Notes: generated by a model not told the origin, from the letters alone. A DNA stretch of 64,000 nucleotides from CAZASK01 sp964487845 (GCA_964487845.1 CAZASK010000009.1:1-64000), one strand, 5' to 3'. Shown: positions 1 through 7,974, counted from the first letter of the stretch. Translations and numbers: made by a program.

Positions 1-52
1 ATCTAAAAATTTCTCAAATATTTATTTGGTTAATAGGAGACTCGCGTTAAAA
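1..52. repeat. Dispersed repeat, copy A (window edge)
   Basis: The first 52 bases are the reverse complement of 37550-37601 with one mismatch (position 42). The repeat covers the last codons, the stop and the downstream flank of the gene at 22-603. It may extend left beyond the window. It suggests a duplication or a partial gene copy rather than a transposon end, since no terminal inverted repeat is visible here. Confidence 0.8.
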
Positions 53-603
53 AATTCATGTTCTCTGTTGAGCTCTAGTGAAAGAGCTTTGCCTCCGACT
101 GTCGTTCCGATATTTTTAATTGCATTGAATCCTGCTGAGCAGAGCCAGCTACAATTTGCAATAAATCCACGTGGTTTTTCACTTTTCGGGCTAGTGTGTA
201 TTTTTTTTGTGATAGCTTGCATTCTTTGTGGGAAACTAGGGCCTTGTATTCCCTTATTTTTTAACTTCGTACTGTCGATATGGTTTAAGAGAAAGTCTAA
301 TTTTGTAGAAATCGTAGAGAGAAGCAGTTGTCCTGCCTCAATTGAGATTTTTTTTTCGTCACAAACCGATTCGAGGATCTTTGCGAGCAAGTGAGGGGTT
401 TCTCTTCTGGTCTGTTGTACAAATTCTGCCGTTTTCTCGAGCATTTCAACGGTAGATGAATCGAGTATTTGAGTGCGAAAGACAGTGGCAATGCGCTGGA
501 GAAGGGGATTTTCACAAGAGAAATGGTTGCCCGCATTGAATTGGTCTAATTCTTGCGATAAGTCGATTAGATAGCGTATAGATGATGGATCTACTATGCT
601 CAT
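22..603 (-). CDS. Hypothetical protein, 193 aa
   Basis: I do not recognise this protein. It is mostly helical and polar, with a basic, proline-containing stretch around residues 120-145 (KKIHTSPKSEKP) and a short hydrophobic, glycine-containing stretch around residues 148-172 (CSWLCSAGF, IGTTVGGKAL) that could be membrane-associated. No signal peptide or catalytic motif is visible. The ATG at 603 has no strong Shine-Dalgarno. The opposite strand has a shorter open frame, but this strand gives the longer and better composed protein. The 3' end lies in a repeat shared with 37550-37601, so a relative or fragment of this gene may once have been there. Function unknown. Confidence 0.5.
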   Translation of the reverse strand: MSIVDPSSIRYLIDLSQELDQFNAGNHFSCENPLLQRIATVFRTQILDSSTVEMLEKTAEFVQQTRRETPHLLAKILESVCDEKKISIEAGQLLLSTISTKLDFLLNHIDSTKLKNKGIQGPSFPQRMQAITKKIHTSPKSEKPRGFIANCSWLCSAGFNAIKNIGTTVGGKALSLELNREHEFFNASLLLTK

Positions 604-717
604 GTTCTATGGCTTATCGTGGAATTCTTTCGATTAAATGTAAATAGATTCAATCTAATTTCAAAAGCCTGTACAATCATGGCCAGAGTTGAAGAATAGA
701 AGTGTAATCACGTTTGA

Positions 718-1143
718 ATGAGGGATATGGGTTTACCAGTACAAAAGCATAGAGAGGCCGTCTTACAATTTCTCTATAGCATGGAGTTTCATGCAAGTGG
801 AGATGATGAGTTACTTGGCATGCTCATGCAAGAGTTGAAAATTTCAAAAAAAAATGCCCTTTTGGCTCTGATGCAAGCCAAAAAAGTGAAAGCTCAACAA
901 GAGCATATAGATAAGCTTATTACTGAATATGTGGACAAATATGCAATTGAGCGTATTGACTCAGTTGAGCGAAATATCTGTAGACTTGCTATCTATGAGT
1001 GTGTCATAGACAAAACGTTGCCAATTGAGGTCACAGTTGCTGAAGCGAAAAGACTGGTGAGAAAATTTGGTCATCGCGAGTCTGAGCCCTTTATACAAGC
1101 AGTTGTTGATGCTATCTATAAGGATACAACAGAGGCTTCATAA
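718..1143 (+). CDS. nusB: Transcription antitermination factor NusB
   Basis: NusB binds the boxA RNA with ribosomal protein S10 and supports antitermination of rRNA transcription in the cytoplasm. The 141-aa product has the all-helical NusB fold: an N-terminal REAVLQFLYS helix (residues 12-21), a central ERIDSVERNICRLAIYE segment and the C-terminal signature PIEVTVAEAKRLVRKFG. Length is normal. Starts at 718 and 727 are both possible (ATGAGGGATATG); neither has a strong Shine-Dalgarno, but AGGG sits just before the second. It is followed after 3 bp by murB, the same pairing I recall from Chlamydia. Assignment is secure. Confidence 0.93.
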   Translation: MRDMGLPVQKHREAVLQFLYSMEFHASGDDELLGMLMQELKISKKNALLALMQAKKVKAQQEHIDKLITEYVDKYAIERIDSVERNICRLAIYECVIDKTLPIEVTVAEAKRLVRKFGHRESEPFIQAVVDAIYKDTTEAS

Positions 1144-1146
1144 AAA

Positions 1147-2016
1147 ATGTATCAGCTGTTTCGAACAGATTGCAAGTTGTCGGATTACTCAACGTTTGGA
1201 ATTGGCGGCTTTGCGCGCTATTTTTACGAAGTATATGATGTGCAGTCTTTGCAGCAGGTTATTCGCTTTGCAGCGGCTGAACATCTTCCCTATATAGTAA
1301 TTGGGAAAGGGTCCAATTCGCTATTTTCCGATAAAGGATGCAACGGGCTTGTGATCCTCAATAAGATTCATTTTTATGAAGAAGAGGAGAATGGACTTAT
1401 CCACGTAGGGGCAGGATTTAGCTTTTCGCTGCTTGGGACTAAGACAGCAAAAAATGGGTGGTCAGGGCTTGAGTTTGCAGCTGGAATCCCCGGTTCTGTA
1501 GGTGGTGCTATCTGGATGAATGCAGGAGCTCAAGGAAGTGAAGTTGCAAACGTCGTCGAAGCGGTGGATTTTGTTGATGTGCAGGGAGATCTTCATTCAT
1601 TTAGCAAAGAAAAACTATCATTTTCTTATCGAAAATCTATTTTTCAATCCCTTCCAGCTGTTATCACAGCCGCTCGCTTTCGACTGGTCCCTCACGAAGA
1701 AGCAAGAAAAAAGCAACGTGATTTATTGCAATATCGTATAGATACACAGCCATATAGCGATAAATCATGCGGCTGTGTGTTTAAAAACCCATTAGGTACA
1801 TCAGCAGGTATGCTTATAGAAAAAGCTGGCTTAAAAGGTCTTACGATTGGTGGTGCCTCTGTGTCTTCTATGCATGCTAATTTTATTGTGAATAATGCAA
1901 ACGCGACAGCAGACGATGTCTTGCAGCTGATACAATGCGTGAAGCAGAGTGTTTTAAGAGAATATGGCATTCATTTAGAATCTGAAATACGAATAATTCC
2001 ATACAACATACCATGA
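1147..2016 (+). CDS. murB: UDP-N-acetylenolpyruvoylglucosamine reductase MurB
   Basis: FAD enzyme that reduces UDP-GlcNAc-enolpyruvate to UDP-MurNAc in peptidoglycan precursor synthesis. FAD-binding motifs are IGKGSNSLFSD (residues 52-62) and AGIPGSVGGAIWMNAGAQGSE (two blocks, 112-132). The MurB C-domain shows YRK at 161-163, CGCVFKNP around 208-215 and the terminal catalytic Glu in ESEIRII (E280). The residue at the usual catalytic Ser position is Cys210, a substitution I believe some type II MurBs carry. Length 289 aa is typical for type II. The gene sits 3 bp after nusB and overlaps the PHP gene by 4 bp (ATGA), so the genes look co-transcribed. Confidence 0.93.
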   Translation: MYQLFRTDCKLSDYSTFGIGGFARYFYEVYDVQSLQQVIRFAAAEHLPYIVIGKGSNSLFSDKGCNGLVILNKIHFYEEEENGLIHVGAGFSFSLLGTKTAKNGWSGLEFAAGIPGSVGGAIWMNAGAQGSEVANVVEAVDFVDVQGDLHSFSKEKLSFSYRKSIFQSLPAVITAARFRLVPHEEARKKQRDLLQYRIDTQPYSDKSCGCVFKNPLGTSAGMLIEKAGLKGLTIGGASVSSMHANFIVNNANATADDVLQLIQCVKQSVLREYGIHLESEIRIIPYNIP

Positions 2017-2822
2017 TTGATTTACATGCCCACTCAAATTATTCCGATGGCACTGCAGACCCTGTAGAACTTATCCAACTAGCACAAGCGTCAGGTGTGA
2101 CAGGGCTTGCTATCACTGACCATGACAACATTGCAGCATATTCGATAGCAGCACCTGCTGCAAAACAGTTGGGAATTGAGCTGATCACGGGAGTCGAACT
2201 ATCGTCTGTTTTGCAGGGGCATTCAGTACATGTTTTGGGGTATGCATTTTGCCCTCATAGCGATGTTCTAGAAGAAAAATGCAGATGGTATCAAGAACAG
2301 AGACGTGTCCGCAATTGTAAAATGCTTGAGTTGTTGGCTGCAAAAAAAATGGTGGTTGAAGAGAGTGATCTTGGAGGCATCGGAACCATAGGAAGACCGC
2401 ACATAGCGATGGCGATGATTGCGAAGGGATATGTGAAAACAATTCAAGAAGCCTTTGCAAAGTATCTAGGAGAGCATAAATCTTGTTACGTCGCTGGAGA
2501 GCGCTGGAGTGCAGAAGAGGCAATAGCGATTATTCATGCCGCAAAAGGAAAGGCTGTTATTGCACATCCTCATGTCATCCGCAAGCAATCCATTATTCGA
2601 AAGCTGCTTGCTCTTCCTTTTGACGGAATAGAGGTCTATTATGGCAATTTTGATGCCCATACCAATCAACGTTGGCTACAAGTAGCACAAGAAAAGGGCT
2701 GGCTTGCAACGGGAGGGTCTGATTTTCATGGTGATGTCAAGCCAGATGTTCGATTAGCTTCAGCAACATGTCCAGTAACTGATTTTGAAGTGCTCAAGGC
2801 CCATTTTTATGCGAATCTATGA
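2013..2822 (+). CDS. PHP-domain phosphoesterase (YciV/RNase AM-like)
   Basis: A polymerase-and-histidinol-phosphatase (PHP) domain metalloenzyme of 269 aa. Visible metal ligands are DLHAHS (H5, H7) with D12, TDHDN near residue 36, AHPH near 185 and GSDFHG near 235. This architecture, including the central insertion starting IGTIGRPHIA, matches the YciV/TrpH group, whose members hydrolyse 3',5'-nucleotide bisphosphates or trim RNA 5' ends. Translation is coupled to murB by an ATGA overlap, and its own 3' end overlaps folC. The substrate is inferred from the family. Confidence 0.85.
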   Translation: MIDLHAHSNYSDGTADPVELIQLAQASGVTGLAITDHDNIAAYSIAAPAAKQLGIELITGVELSSVLQGHSVHVLGYAFCPHSDVLEEKCRWYQEQRRVRNCKMLELLAAKKMVVEESDLGGIGTIGRPHIAMAMIAKGYVKTIQEAFAKYLGEHKSCYVAGERWSAEEAIAIIHAAKGKAVIAHPHVIRKQSIIRKLLALPFDGIEVYYGNFDAHTNQRWLQVAQEKGWLATGGSDFHGDVKPDVRLASATCPVTDFEVLKAHFYANL

Positions 2823-3999
2823 GCGCTATGTACAACGCCTTTTTGCATTGAATGCAAAAGGTTCCAGGCTCGGTCTTCGCACAATGGAGCGTCTTTTAGA
2901 TGCGTTAGGTAATCCGCAAAAAAACATACCAGCCATTCATGTTGCCGGTACGAATGGCAAAGGATCTGTCACTACAAAAATTGCACGAGGACTTGAGCTG
3001 ACGGGGCAGTGTGTAGGCCTCTTTACTTCACCTCATATACGGACATTTCGAGAGCGCATCGTTGTGAATCAAGTGATGATCACAGAGCAAGAAGTGGTTC
3101 ATATTCTTGATATCATTTTTCCTTTGTTAGACACGATTCCAGCTACTTTTTTTGAGATCACAACCGCTCTTGCATGGCTTCACTTTTTGAATAAAAGAGT
3201 AGATGTGGCTGTGATGGAAACAGGCCTTGGGGGCAGACTTGATGCTACCTCAGTCTGCAATCCAAAACTTACTGTTATTACTTCTATCAGCCTCGATCAT
3301 ACAGCTATTTTAGGAGATTCTATAGAGGCGATTACACGTGAGAAGGCCGGTATTTTAAAAAGAGCCGTTCCTGTTGTAGTAGGCCCTACAGTTCCGCTCT
3401 CTATCATGTATGAAGTTGCCAAACCTCTTGACTGCCCAGTACATGAAGTGCAGGGGCGTTTTTCTTCTTTTGAAGATGAAAATAGGGCTATTGCTGAGAA
3501 GGCTCTTCTTTGTATGGGAATACACAATAACGATGCATTAGAAGCTCTGCCACCATGTCGTTTTGAGGAATGGGAGTTGAATGGGAAAAAAATTATTTTA
3601 GATGTAGCACACAATCCTGATGGCATTTGTCGTTTGTTTCAGAGATTGTTGGATAAATACCCAGATCAGCGCTATGCGGCTGTCTATGGGGCTTGCCGTG
3701 ATAAAGATGTGCAATCGTGTTTGCAGATTTTTTTGCCATATGTGCATGCCGTTTATTTCGTTGAAGCAGGCACAGAGAGGAAGTCGTTGACTGGAGAGCT
3801 TATGGAGTGCACGCCTGTTGAATACCGCAATATGTGCTCTGAAGAAGATACAATAGAGCATGCTATGAAGGAAGCGATTCACTCAAATGCTGCTGTGATT
3901 GTTGTTTTCGGAACTTTTTTTATTATGGCAGATGTGTTGCGCTATTTAGGGATGGAATCCGCTAAAGATAGTATGCCATTAATTGAAAAAATGATATAA
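2809..3999 (+). CDS. folC: Folylpolyglutamate synthase / dihydrofolate synthase FolC
   Basis: ATP-dependent ligase of the Mur ligase family that adds L-glutamate to (dihydro)folates in the cytoplasm. The P-loop HVAGTNGKGSVT lies near residues 45-56, and the family blocks GLFTSPH, METGLGGRLDATS and SLDHTAILGDSIEAITREKAGI follow in order. The C-terminal ligase domain starts near LDVAHNPDG. I place the start at ATG 2809 (MRIYERYVQRLF), which overlaps the PHP gene by 14 bp; an in-frame ATG at 2785 would add eight residues without homology. Length 396 aa is slightly short but normal. Confidence 0.92.
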   Translation: MRIYERYVQRLFALNAKGSRLGLRTMERLLDALGNPQKNIPAIHVAGTNGKGSVTTKIARGLELTGQCVGLFTSPHIRTFRERIVVNQVMITEQEVVHILDIIFPLLDTIPATFFEITTALAWLHFLNKRVDVAVMETGLGGRLDATSVCNPKLTVITSISLDHTAILGDSIEAITREKAGILKRAVPVVVGPTVPLSIMYEVAKPLDCPVHEVQGRFSSFEDENRAIAEKALLCMGIHNNDALEALPPCRFEEWELNGKKIILDVAHNPDGICRLFQRLLDKYPDQRYAAVYGACRDKDVQSCLQIFLPYVHAVYFVEAGTERKSLTGELMECTPVEYRNMCSEEDTIEHAMKEAIHSNAAVIVVFGTFFIMADVLRYLGMESAKDSMPLIEKMI

Positions 4000-4007
4000 C
4001 AACTGAT

Positions 4008-4238
4008 ATGGGACAAGTTGAAGAGTTTCTATTCTATCCAGTAGTGGTTCTCCTGGGTGTTTTCCTTGTGATACTGAGTTGTAAGCTGCTTTTTCGTTTT
4101 CTCTTATTTGCGGTTGTATTCTTTTTCTTTTGGCTTGGCCTTTCTTATCTCGGTATGGCTCCTTCACCTCTCGAGTACATCCCAATGAAGATCAAATGGA
4201 TTGAAGATCGTTTGTGGATGTTATCTGTGTTTTGTTAG
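4008..4238 (+). CDS. Small membrane protein, 76 aa
   Basis: I do not recognise this protein. It has two closely spaced hydrophobic segments (about residues 8-24 and 28-48, rich in Phe, Val and Leu) and a charged C-terminal tail (PMKIKWIEDRLWM), so it is likely an inner-membrane hairpin. It lies 8 bp after folC in the same direction and probably shares its transcript. A hairpin at 4253-4306 follows. Confidence 0.55.
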   Translation: MGQVEEFLFYPVVVLLGVFLVILSCKLLFRFLLFAVVFFFFWLGLSYLGMAPSPLEYIPMKIKWIEDRLWMLSVFC

Positions 4239-4252
4239 CAGGTATATTCATT

Positions 4253-4306
4253 AGACATACTGTAATTGCGCCTCCTTGGTTAAGAAAGCACGATTACAGT
4301 ATGTCT
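4253..4306. terminator. Perfect 14-bp inverted repeat between convergent genes
   Basis: AGACATACTGTAAT at 4253-4266 is the exact reverse complement of 4293-4306, with a 26-base loop; ATTTTTCTTTT follows on the plus strand. It lies between the ends of the plus-strand folC operon and the minus-strand gene at 4305, whose stop codon falls in the right arm, so a bidirectional terminator is the simplest reading. The arms are flanked by TA and begin TAGAC, like the two MITE families of this window, so a tiny element remnant is an alternative. Confidence 0.55.
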
Positions 4307-5246
4307 ATTTTTCTTTTGGGAAAAATGGAACAATACTTGTTTTTTGTATTATTTCCCTTGTGGTGCAGTTTTTATTCACAAGTACATCCGTAAAGTTTTG
4401 CATTGTCTTGATTTGTTTTGGTTCGTGATTGACATCATATAACGTAAATTGAGTGCCATCCTTTTGGATAAGGAAGGCGTGTTTGGTCGTCTTATAGGTT
4501 TGTGTTATTTGAAAGGTGACACGGTCATTACATTTTGAAAACACTCTGATTCTTTCTAGAATGGCATTACCATTTCGCGATATCAACTTTTCGCCTCTGT
4601 TGGATCCAATAAATCCATCATTTATATTGGCTTTTATATTAGTTTTAAATTGACACCATTTCATTTTTGATGGGAACATGTGCGCTACTTTCTTTTCCAT
4701 TTTATTGAGCTCTTTGAGTGCGCTGTTTTTTTTCTCTGTATCTAAGAGGTTTCTAGCGCCTTTTCGTAGTTTTTTTATGGCAACCGTTATTTTTATTTTC
4801 CATGACTCGAATGTAGATTTTCCTTCGATTTTGTGAGAAGTTATTTGAGTATTGCTATAGGGTATATTGTGAGTGTGTGAAAGTTTTTTGATCGATTCGC
4901 GCATGTTGATGTACGCATCTTCGCATGCTTCATAATACGCAAATTTCGCTAAGTGATTACATTGTAGTGCAATTGCTTGCTTGGCTGATTCATGTATGTT
5001 TGCTACATCTTGGAATTGTTTTTCTTGGTTATTGAGTATTTTTAATAACCAAAACTTGCTGTACCCATAACATGCGCCTTCGCTAAGTTCCAGATGTACA
5101 TTTTGGAGTACTTTGAAGTAATAGGCAAAATTACAGTCCAAGTCGAGTGTGGCTAGATTTTCTTTCAATTGAGTATATGTCGTGGTGTTGTTTAGTGTAT
5201 ATTGAAATGTCACGTGGCTGCTTTGATGTTTTTGGATTATATTCAT
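4305..5246 (-). CDS. Candidate C58-type (YopT/AvrPphB-like) cysteine protease effector
   Basis: A 313-aa protein with no signal peptide. Residues 57-67 read GACYGYSKFWL, matching the nucleophile block of C58 papain-like proteases (G-x-C-x-G-x-S-x-x-W). Near the C-terminus, KHAFLIQKDG and TLYDVN place His256 and Asp271 15 residues apart, the spacing I recall for AvrPphB. The Cys-to-His distance (197) is longer than in YopT or AvrPphB, with a Lys-rich helical insert between. Known C58 members are type III effectors that cleave host proteins inside eukaryotic cells; that role here is inferred. Start at ATG 5246 rather than an upstream codon, which would overlap mnmM by about 150 bp. It follows mnmM by 11 bp. 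Confidence 0.6.
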   Translation of the reverse strand: MNIIQKHQSSHVTFQYTLNNTTTYTQLKENLATLDLDCNFAYYFKVLQNVHLELSEGACYGYSKFWLLKILNNQEKQFQDVANIHESAKQAIALQCNHLAKFAYYEACEDAYINMRESIKKLSHTHNIPYSNTQITSHKIEGKSTFESWKIKITVAIKKLRKGARNLLDTEKKNSALKELNKMEKKVAHMFPSKMKWCQFKTNIKANINDGFIGSNRGEKLISRNGNAILERIRVFSKCNDRVTFQITQTYKTTKHAFLIQKDGTQFTLYDVNHEPKQIKTMQNFTDVLVNKNCTTREIIQKTSIVPFFPKEK

Positions 5247-5257
5247 TAGATTACCCG

Positions 5258-5851
5258 TTACTTTATTTTTTGAACAAGGATAAGTGAGGGAGCCTCTCTT
5301 CGATTGGTAAAACGGAAAAAAAGACAGCGCCACTGTTTTTGATCTAACTTTTCGGTAAAAGAAATGAGAGCTTTTTCTTCTTCTGCGCCTTCCGTATGCC
5401 CTGGATAGCAAGTAATAGAGACCACTCCTTCATCTTGTAGACATTCGAGTGATGCTGCAAGTGCTGCTAGTGTTGTCTGTGGCATTGTTTTGATGATTTT
5501 ATCGCTGCCAGGAAGGTATCCTAAATTATATACGATGAGAGCTGCTTTTCTGCTAGCGAGTAGGGTGGTCATCGAGCTGTGGCAGTTTTCATGTAATTCA
5601 ATACATTGCTGTTTTGCTGTATCAAGCTGCTCTTGAAGAAGTTTTTTCGTAGTACATATGGCTTGCGGTTGTATATCAATTGCAATGACAGTCCCTTTGC
5701 CATCTTGTAGTGCAAGATGAGCCAAGAAGAGTGTGTCGTGGCCATTTCCGCAGGTCGCATCAACTACAATATCTCCAGGATGCACAAGATTGCTCCAGAG
5801 CGTGTGCCCTACTGAAACGGTAGATCTTAAAATAGAGTCACTGTTTTTCAT
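5258..5851 (-). CDS. mnmM: MnmM/YtqB-type class I SAM methyltransferase
   Basis: SAM-dependent methyltransferase of the former 'rRNA methylase' family PF06962; B. subtilis YtqB (MnmM) methylates 5-aminomethyl-2-thiouridine at the tRNA wobble position. Visible motifs are the SAM loop VVDATCGNGHDTLFLA, the acidic strand IAIDIQ and the family hallmark VYNLGYLPGSDK. C-terminal SITCYPGHTEGAEEE is also typical. I chose ATG 5851 (MKNSDSILRS) over a GTG at 5884 because it puts the family's N-terminal helix in place. It is the first gene of a minus-strand pair with the C58-like gene and diverges from tRNA-Val. Confidence 0.85.
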   Translation of the reverse strand: MKNSDSILRSTVSVGHTLWSNLVHPGDIVVDATCGNGHDTLFLAHLALQDGKGTVIAIDIQPQAICTTKKLLQEQLDTAKQQCIELHENCHSSMTTLLASRKAALIVYNLGYLPGSDKIIKTMPQTTLAALAASLECLQDEGVVSITCYPGHTEGAEEEKALISFTEKLDQKQWRCLFFRFTNRREAPSLILVQKIK

Positions 5852-5897
5852 TGCATTCCAACGTAAATTCAGATATTGTATCACCTGTCCTATTTTC

Positions 5898-5971
5898 GGG
5901 GTATTAGCTCAGTTGGTTAGAGCGCCACGTTGACATCGTGGAGGTCAGCTGTTCGAGTCAGCTATATCCCA
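5898..5971 (+). tRNA. tRNA-Val(GAC)
   Basis: Cloverleaf: acceptor GGGGTAT/ATATCCC (one G-U pair), D arm TAGCTCAGTTGGTTAGAGC, anticodon stem CCACG/CGTGG with loop TTGACAT (anticodon GAC) and T loop TTCGAGT. No encoded CCA. Confidence 0.92.
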
Positions 5972-5994
5972 ATTACACATACGAGGTATCGATA

Positions 5995-6022
5995 GAGGAA
6001 GCTTTTGAAAAAAAGCTTCCTC
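5995..6022 (+). promoter_or_regulatory. Hairpin that buries a Shine-Dalgarno-like sequence
   Basis: GAGGAAGCTT (5995-6004) is perfectly complementary to AAGCTTCCTC (6013-6022) with an 8-base loop. It starts 23 bases after tRNA-Val and ends 8 bases before ATG 6031. There is no T-run, so it is a poor terminator. It could protect the tRNA 3' end for processing or control translation of the downstream gene. If translation starts further upstream, it is simply coding sequence. Confidence 0.4.
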
Positions 6023-6030
6023 TACAATCC

Positions 6031-7308
6031 ATGATAGACACACAAGTAAGATCCTATTCAGCTTGTCTTCTAGCAGCAGCCATGCTTGAGGTATTTCCAG
6101 ATGTAAAACCCATTCAGTGGCGTGCCGACTCTTTTTCGTTTTCTTATGACTTTGCAGTTCCTCATGTTTTTGGTAGCGATGTCTTGTTTTTGTTGGAAGA
6201 AAAAATGCGTCAGATAAAAAAGATGCATTTTGAGACAAAGAGTATGATGCGTGAAAATGCTGTTAGTTTTCTCCAGAGTAAAAGGAGAGATTTGCAAGCA
6301 TCTATTGTGAATGCACTCGATCAAAATATAGTAGATGTGGTGATAAGTGAAAGTGCTTTGGATGTAGCGTTTATGCCAGTTGCAGAGCATGAGGATGTGT
6401 CCTTTTCCTTGCTCGAATCGCAGAGTCGATTGGTCGCTTATACCGATTTAGGTGATCTTATTTTGTGGAGAATATCAGGTGTTGCCTTTCGTGAGAAAAA
6501 AGAGCTAAAGGAATATATCAAGGATTATAAAGAGGCTAAGAAGCATGATCCAGTGGCTCTGGCAGAAAAGCAGCGTCTCATTACATTTGTAGATGAATCT
6601 CATGTGTGGCTTTCTGCTGGGTTAGGGGTTCTAGCATCTCTAAAGACTTTGTGGAGAAAGGGGATCGAATACCTTCGGCTTGAAGAGGTAAAATCCTATC
6701 CATCTGACAACCTGAGAAAATCACTTGAGCCATTTGAAGAGAGCGCAGCGTATCCATGTTTGACTTCGGTGCAGCCAATTCATCAAGCGCTTCTTCTCAA
6801 AAAATCACGCATCGCTCAAATACAAGAACGCGTTATAGCGCTTCCAGAATATAATCAAGATGGGCTTTTTTCTACTTCCACATTTGTATCTGATACGATT
6901 CATATAGAAGTTCATGAGGGATTGGTGGAAGATGAGGTTCGTACATTTGCTTGTCTATCCCAAGCTTTGTATCGTCATCTTGGCTTTGAGTCTATAGCAA
7001 TTTTGAAGTGCCCAAAACAGAGTCATTATACAAAGGCCTTTGAGAATGCAGTGCCTGATGCTGTGAAAATAGCGTCCAGACGACTAGGTCCTCGCTTGGA
7101 AATGTGGATAAAAGATCAGAAGCATAGGCCGTGGCTTGTTTCTTTCATTGAGTTAGACATAGAGATGATGCGGCCGAGGAAAAGACCTATTTTTGGGGCC
7201 TCTTTTTTTTACTCATGCGAGCGTATTTTAGCGCTGATGCTTGAAAAAAATCGAGGTCGTTTGCCGCAAACCGCAGATATCCAAGAATTTACTTTCTCTC
7301 ATAATTGA
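6031..7308 (+). CDS. Degenerate threonyl-tRNA synthetase-like protein (non-catalytic paralogue)
   Basis: About 425 aa that follow ThrRS order but lack key residues. The segment around RSYSACLLAAAMLEVFPDVK resembles the HxxAHLLAxAVKxLFPDAK helix of the ThrRS editing domain with its histidines lost. ISGVAFREKKELKEYIKDY, then EEAKK-like DYKEAKKHDP, matches the ISGTAF..KKEL..HL..EEAKKRDH linker to the catalytic core. Near the C-terminus, SFFYSCERILALMLEKNRGRLP resembles motif 3. The TGS domain, the motif 2 arginine and the anticodon-binding domain are not visible. It is probably not a synthetase; a regulatory or deacylase role is speculation. The frame is open back to an ATG at 5938 inside the tRNA gene, so the start is uncertain. 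Confidence 0.6.
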   Translation: MIDTQVRSYSACLLAAAMLEVFPDVKPIQWRADSFSFSYDFAVPHVFGSDVLFLLEEKMRQIKKMHFETKSMMRENAVSFLQSKRRDLQASIVNALDQNIVDVVISESALDVAFMPVAEHEDVSFSLLESQSRLVAYTDLGDLILWRISGVAFREKKELKEYIKDYKEAKKHDPVALAEKQRLITFVDESHVWLSAGLGVLASLKTLWRKGIEYLRLEEVKSYPSDNLRKSLEPFEESAAYPCLTSVQPIHQALLLKKSRIAQIQERVIALPEYNQDGLFSTSTFVSDTIHIEVHEGLVEDEVRTFACLSQALYRHLGFESIAILKCPKQSHYTKAFENAVPDAVKIASRRLGPRLEMWIKDQKHRPWLVSFIELDIEMMRPRKRPIFGASFFYSCERILALMLEKNRGRLPQTADIQEFTFSHN

Positions 7309-7391
7309 TGATTCGAGTACTATTATTGAGATCGTAGAAAATATGACTTTGCAGTTGTGCAAGTAATTTTAAAGAGGAGTGACACAAACGC

Positions 7392-7904
7392 GTGAGAGTA
7401 AATCACGAAATCAGAGCTCGGGAGCTGAGAGTTATTAGCGCCACGGGAGAACAGTTAGGAATATTACCATTTGCTCAGGCGCTTCAACTCGCACAGGGGC
7501 AAGGGCTTGACTTGGTGGAAATTGTAGCGACGGCTACGCCGCCAGTTGCAAAGATCGTCGATTATGGCAAGTTTCGATATGAGCAAACCAAGCGTGAGAA
7601 GGAAAATAAAAAAGCCCAGCACCAAGTGAAGGTGAAAGAAATTAAGGCAGGATTAAACATTGGAGAGAATGATCTCAATGTGAAAATCGACCACGCAAAA
7701 GAATTCTTAGAAGCTGGTAATAAGGTAAAAGTAACGATTATGTTTCGAGGTCGTGAGATGGCACATCCTGAGATGGGTACTAAGCTTGCAGCAAAGATTG
7801 TTACGGCTCTAGAAGAGGTGGGTATGGTAGAACTGAGCCCAAAACAGCTCGGCCGTAATTTACACCTTGTTTTAGCGCCTTGTGCGAAAAAGAAAAAAAC
7901 ATAG
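7392..7904 (+). CDS. infC: Translation initiation factor IF-3
   Basis: IF-3 binds the 30S subunit, blocks early 50S joining and checks the start codon. N-domain RVNHEIRARELRVIS opens directly, followed by AQGQGLDLVEI, the linker KREKENKKAQHQVKVKEIK and the C-domain LEAGNKVKVTIMFRGREMAHPE. Length 170 aa is typical. The start is GTG at 7392, preceded by AGAGGAGTGAC; infC genes often use rare start codons. It opens the conserved infC-rpmI-rplT-pheS block. Confidence 0.96.
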   Translation: MRVNHEIRARELRVISATGEQLGILPFAQALQLAQGQGLDLVEIVATATPPVAKIVDYGKFRYEQTKREKENKKAQHQVKVKEIKAGLNIGENDLNVKIDHAKEFLEAGNKVKVTIMFRGREMAHPEMGTKLAAKIVTALEEVGMVELSPKQLGRNLHLVLAPCAKKKKT

Positions 7905-7914
7905 GGATATTTTG

Positions 7915-7943
7915 TTGCGAGATAGAGAAATATGTGTTATCAT
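7915..7943 (+). promoter_or_regulatory. Candidate sigma-70/66 promoter for rpmI-rplT
   Basis: TTGCGA (7915-7920), a 17-bp spacer and TATCAT (7938-7943) lie 32 bp upstream of the rpmI start. This would allow L35/L20 expression independent of infC read-through. It is called by motif match only. Confidence 0.55.
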
Positions 7944-7974
7944 GCTAGCATCTTTTCACTGAAGGAGTGATACC

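Noticed and set aside
26..394. A 122-codon frame opposite the first gene
   Set aside because: Antisense shadow with unlikely composition (very Phe/Ser/Leu-rich); the minus-strand protein is more plausible.
5247..5411. A longer C58-like protein starting at 5411
   Set aside because: The extra part is the out-of-frame shadow of mnmM, rich in Arg/Lys/Ser, and starts inside that gene.
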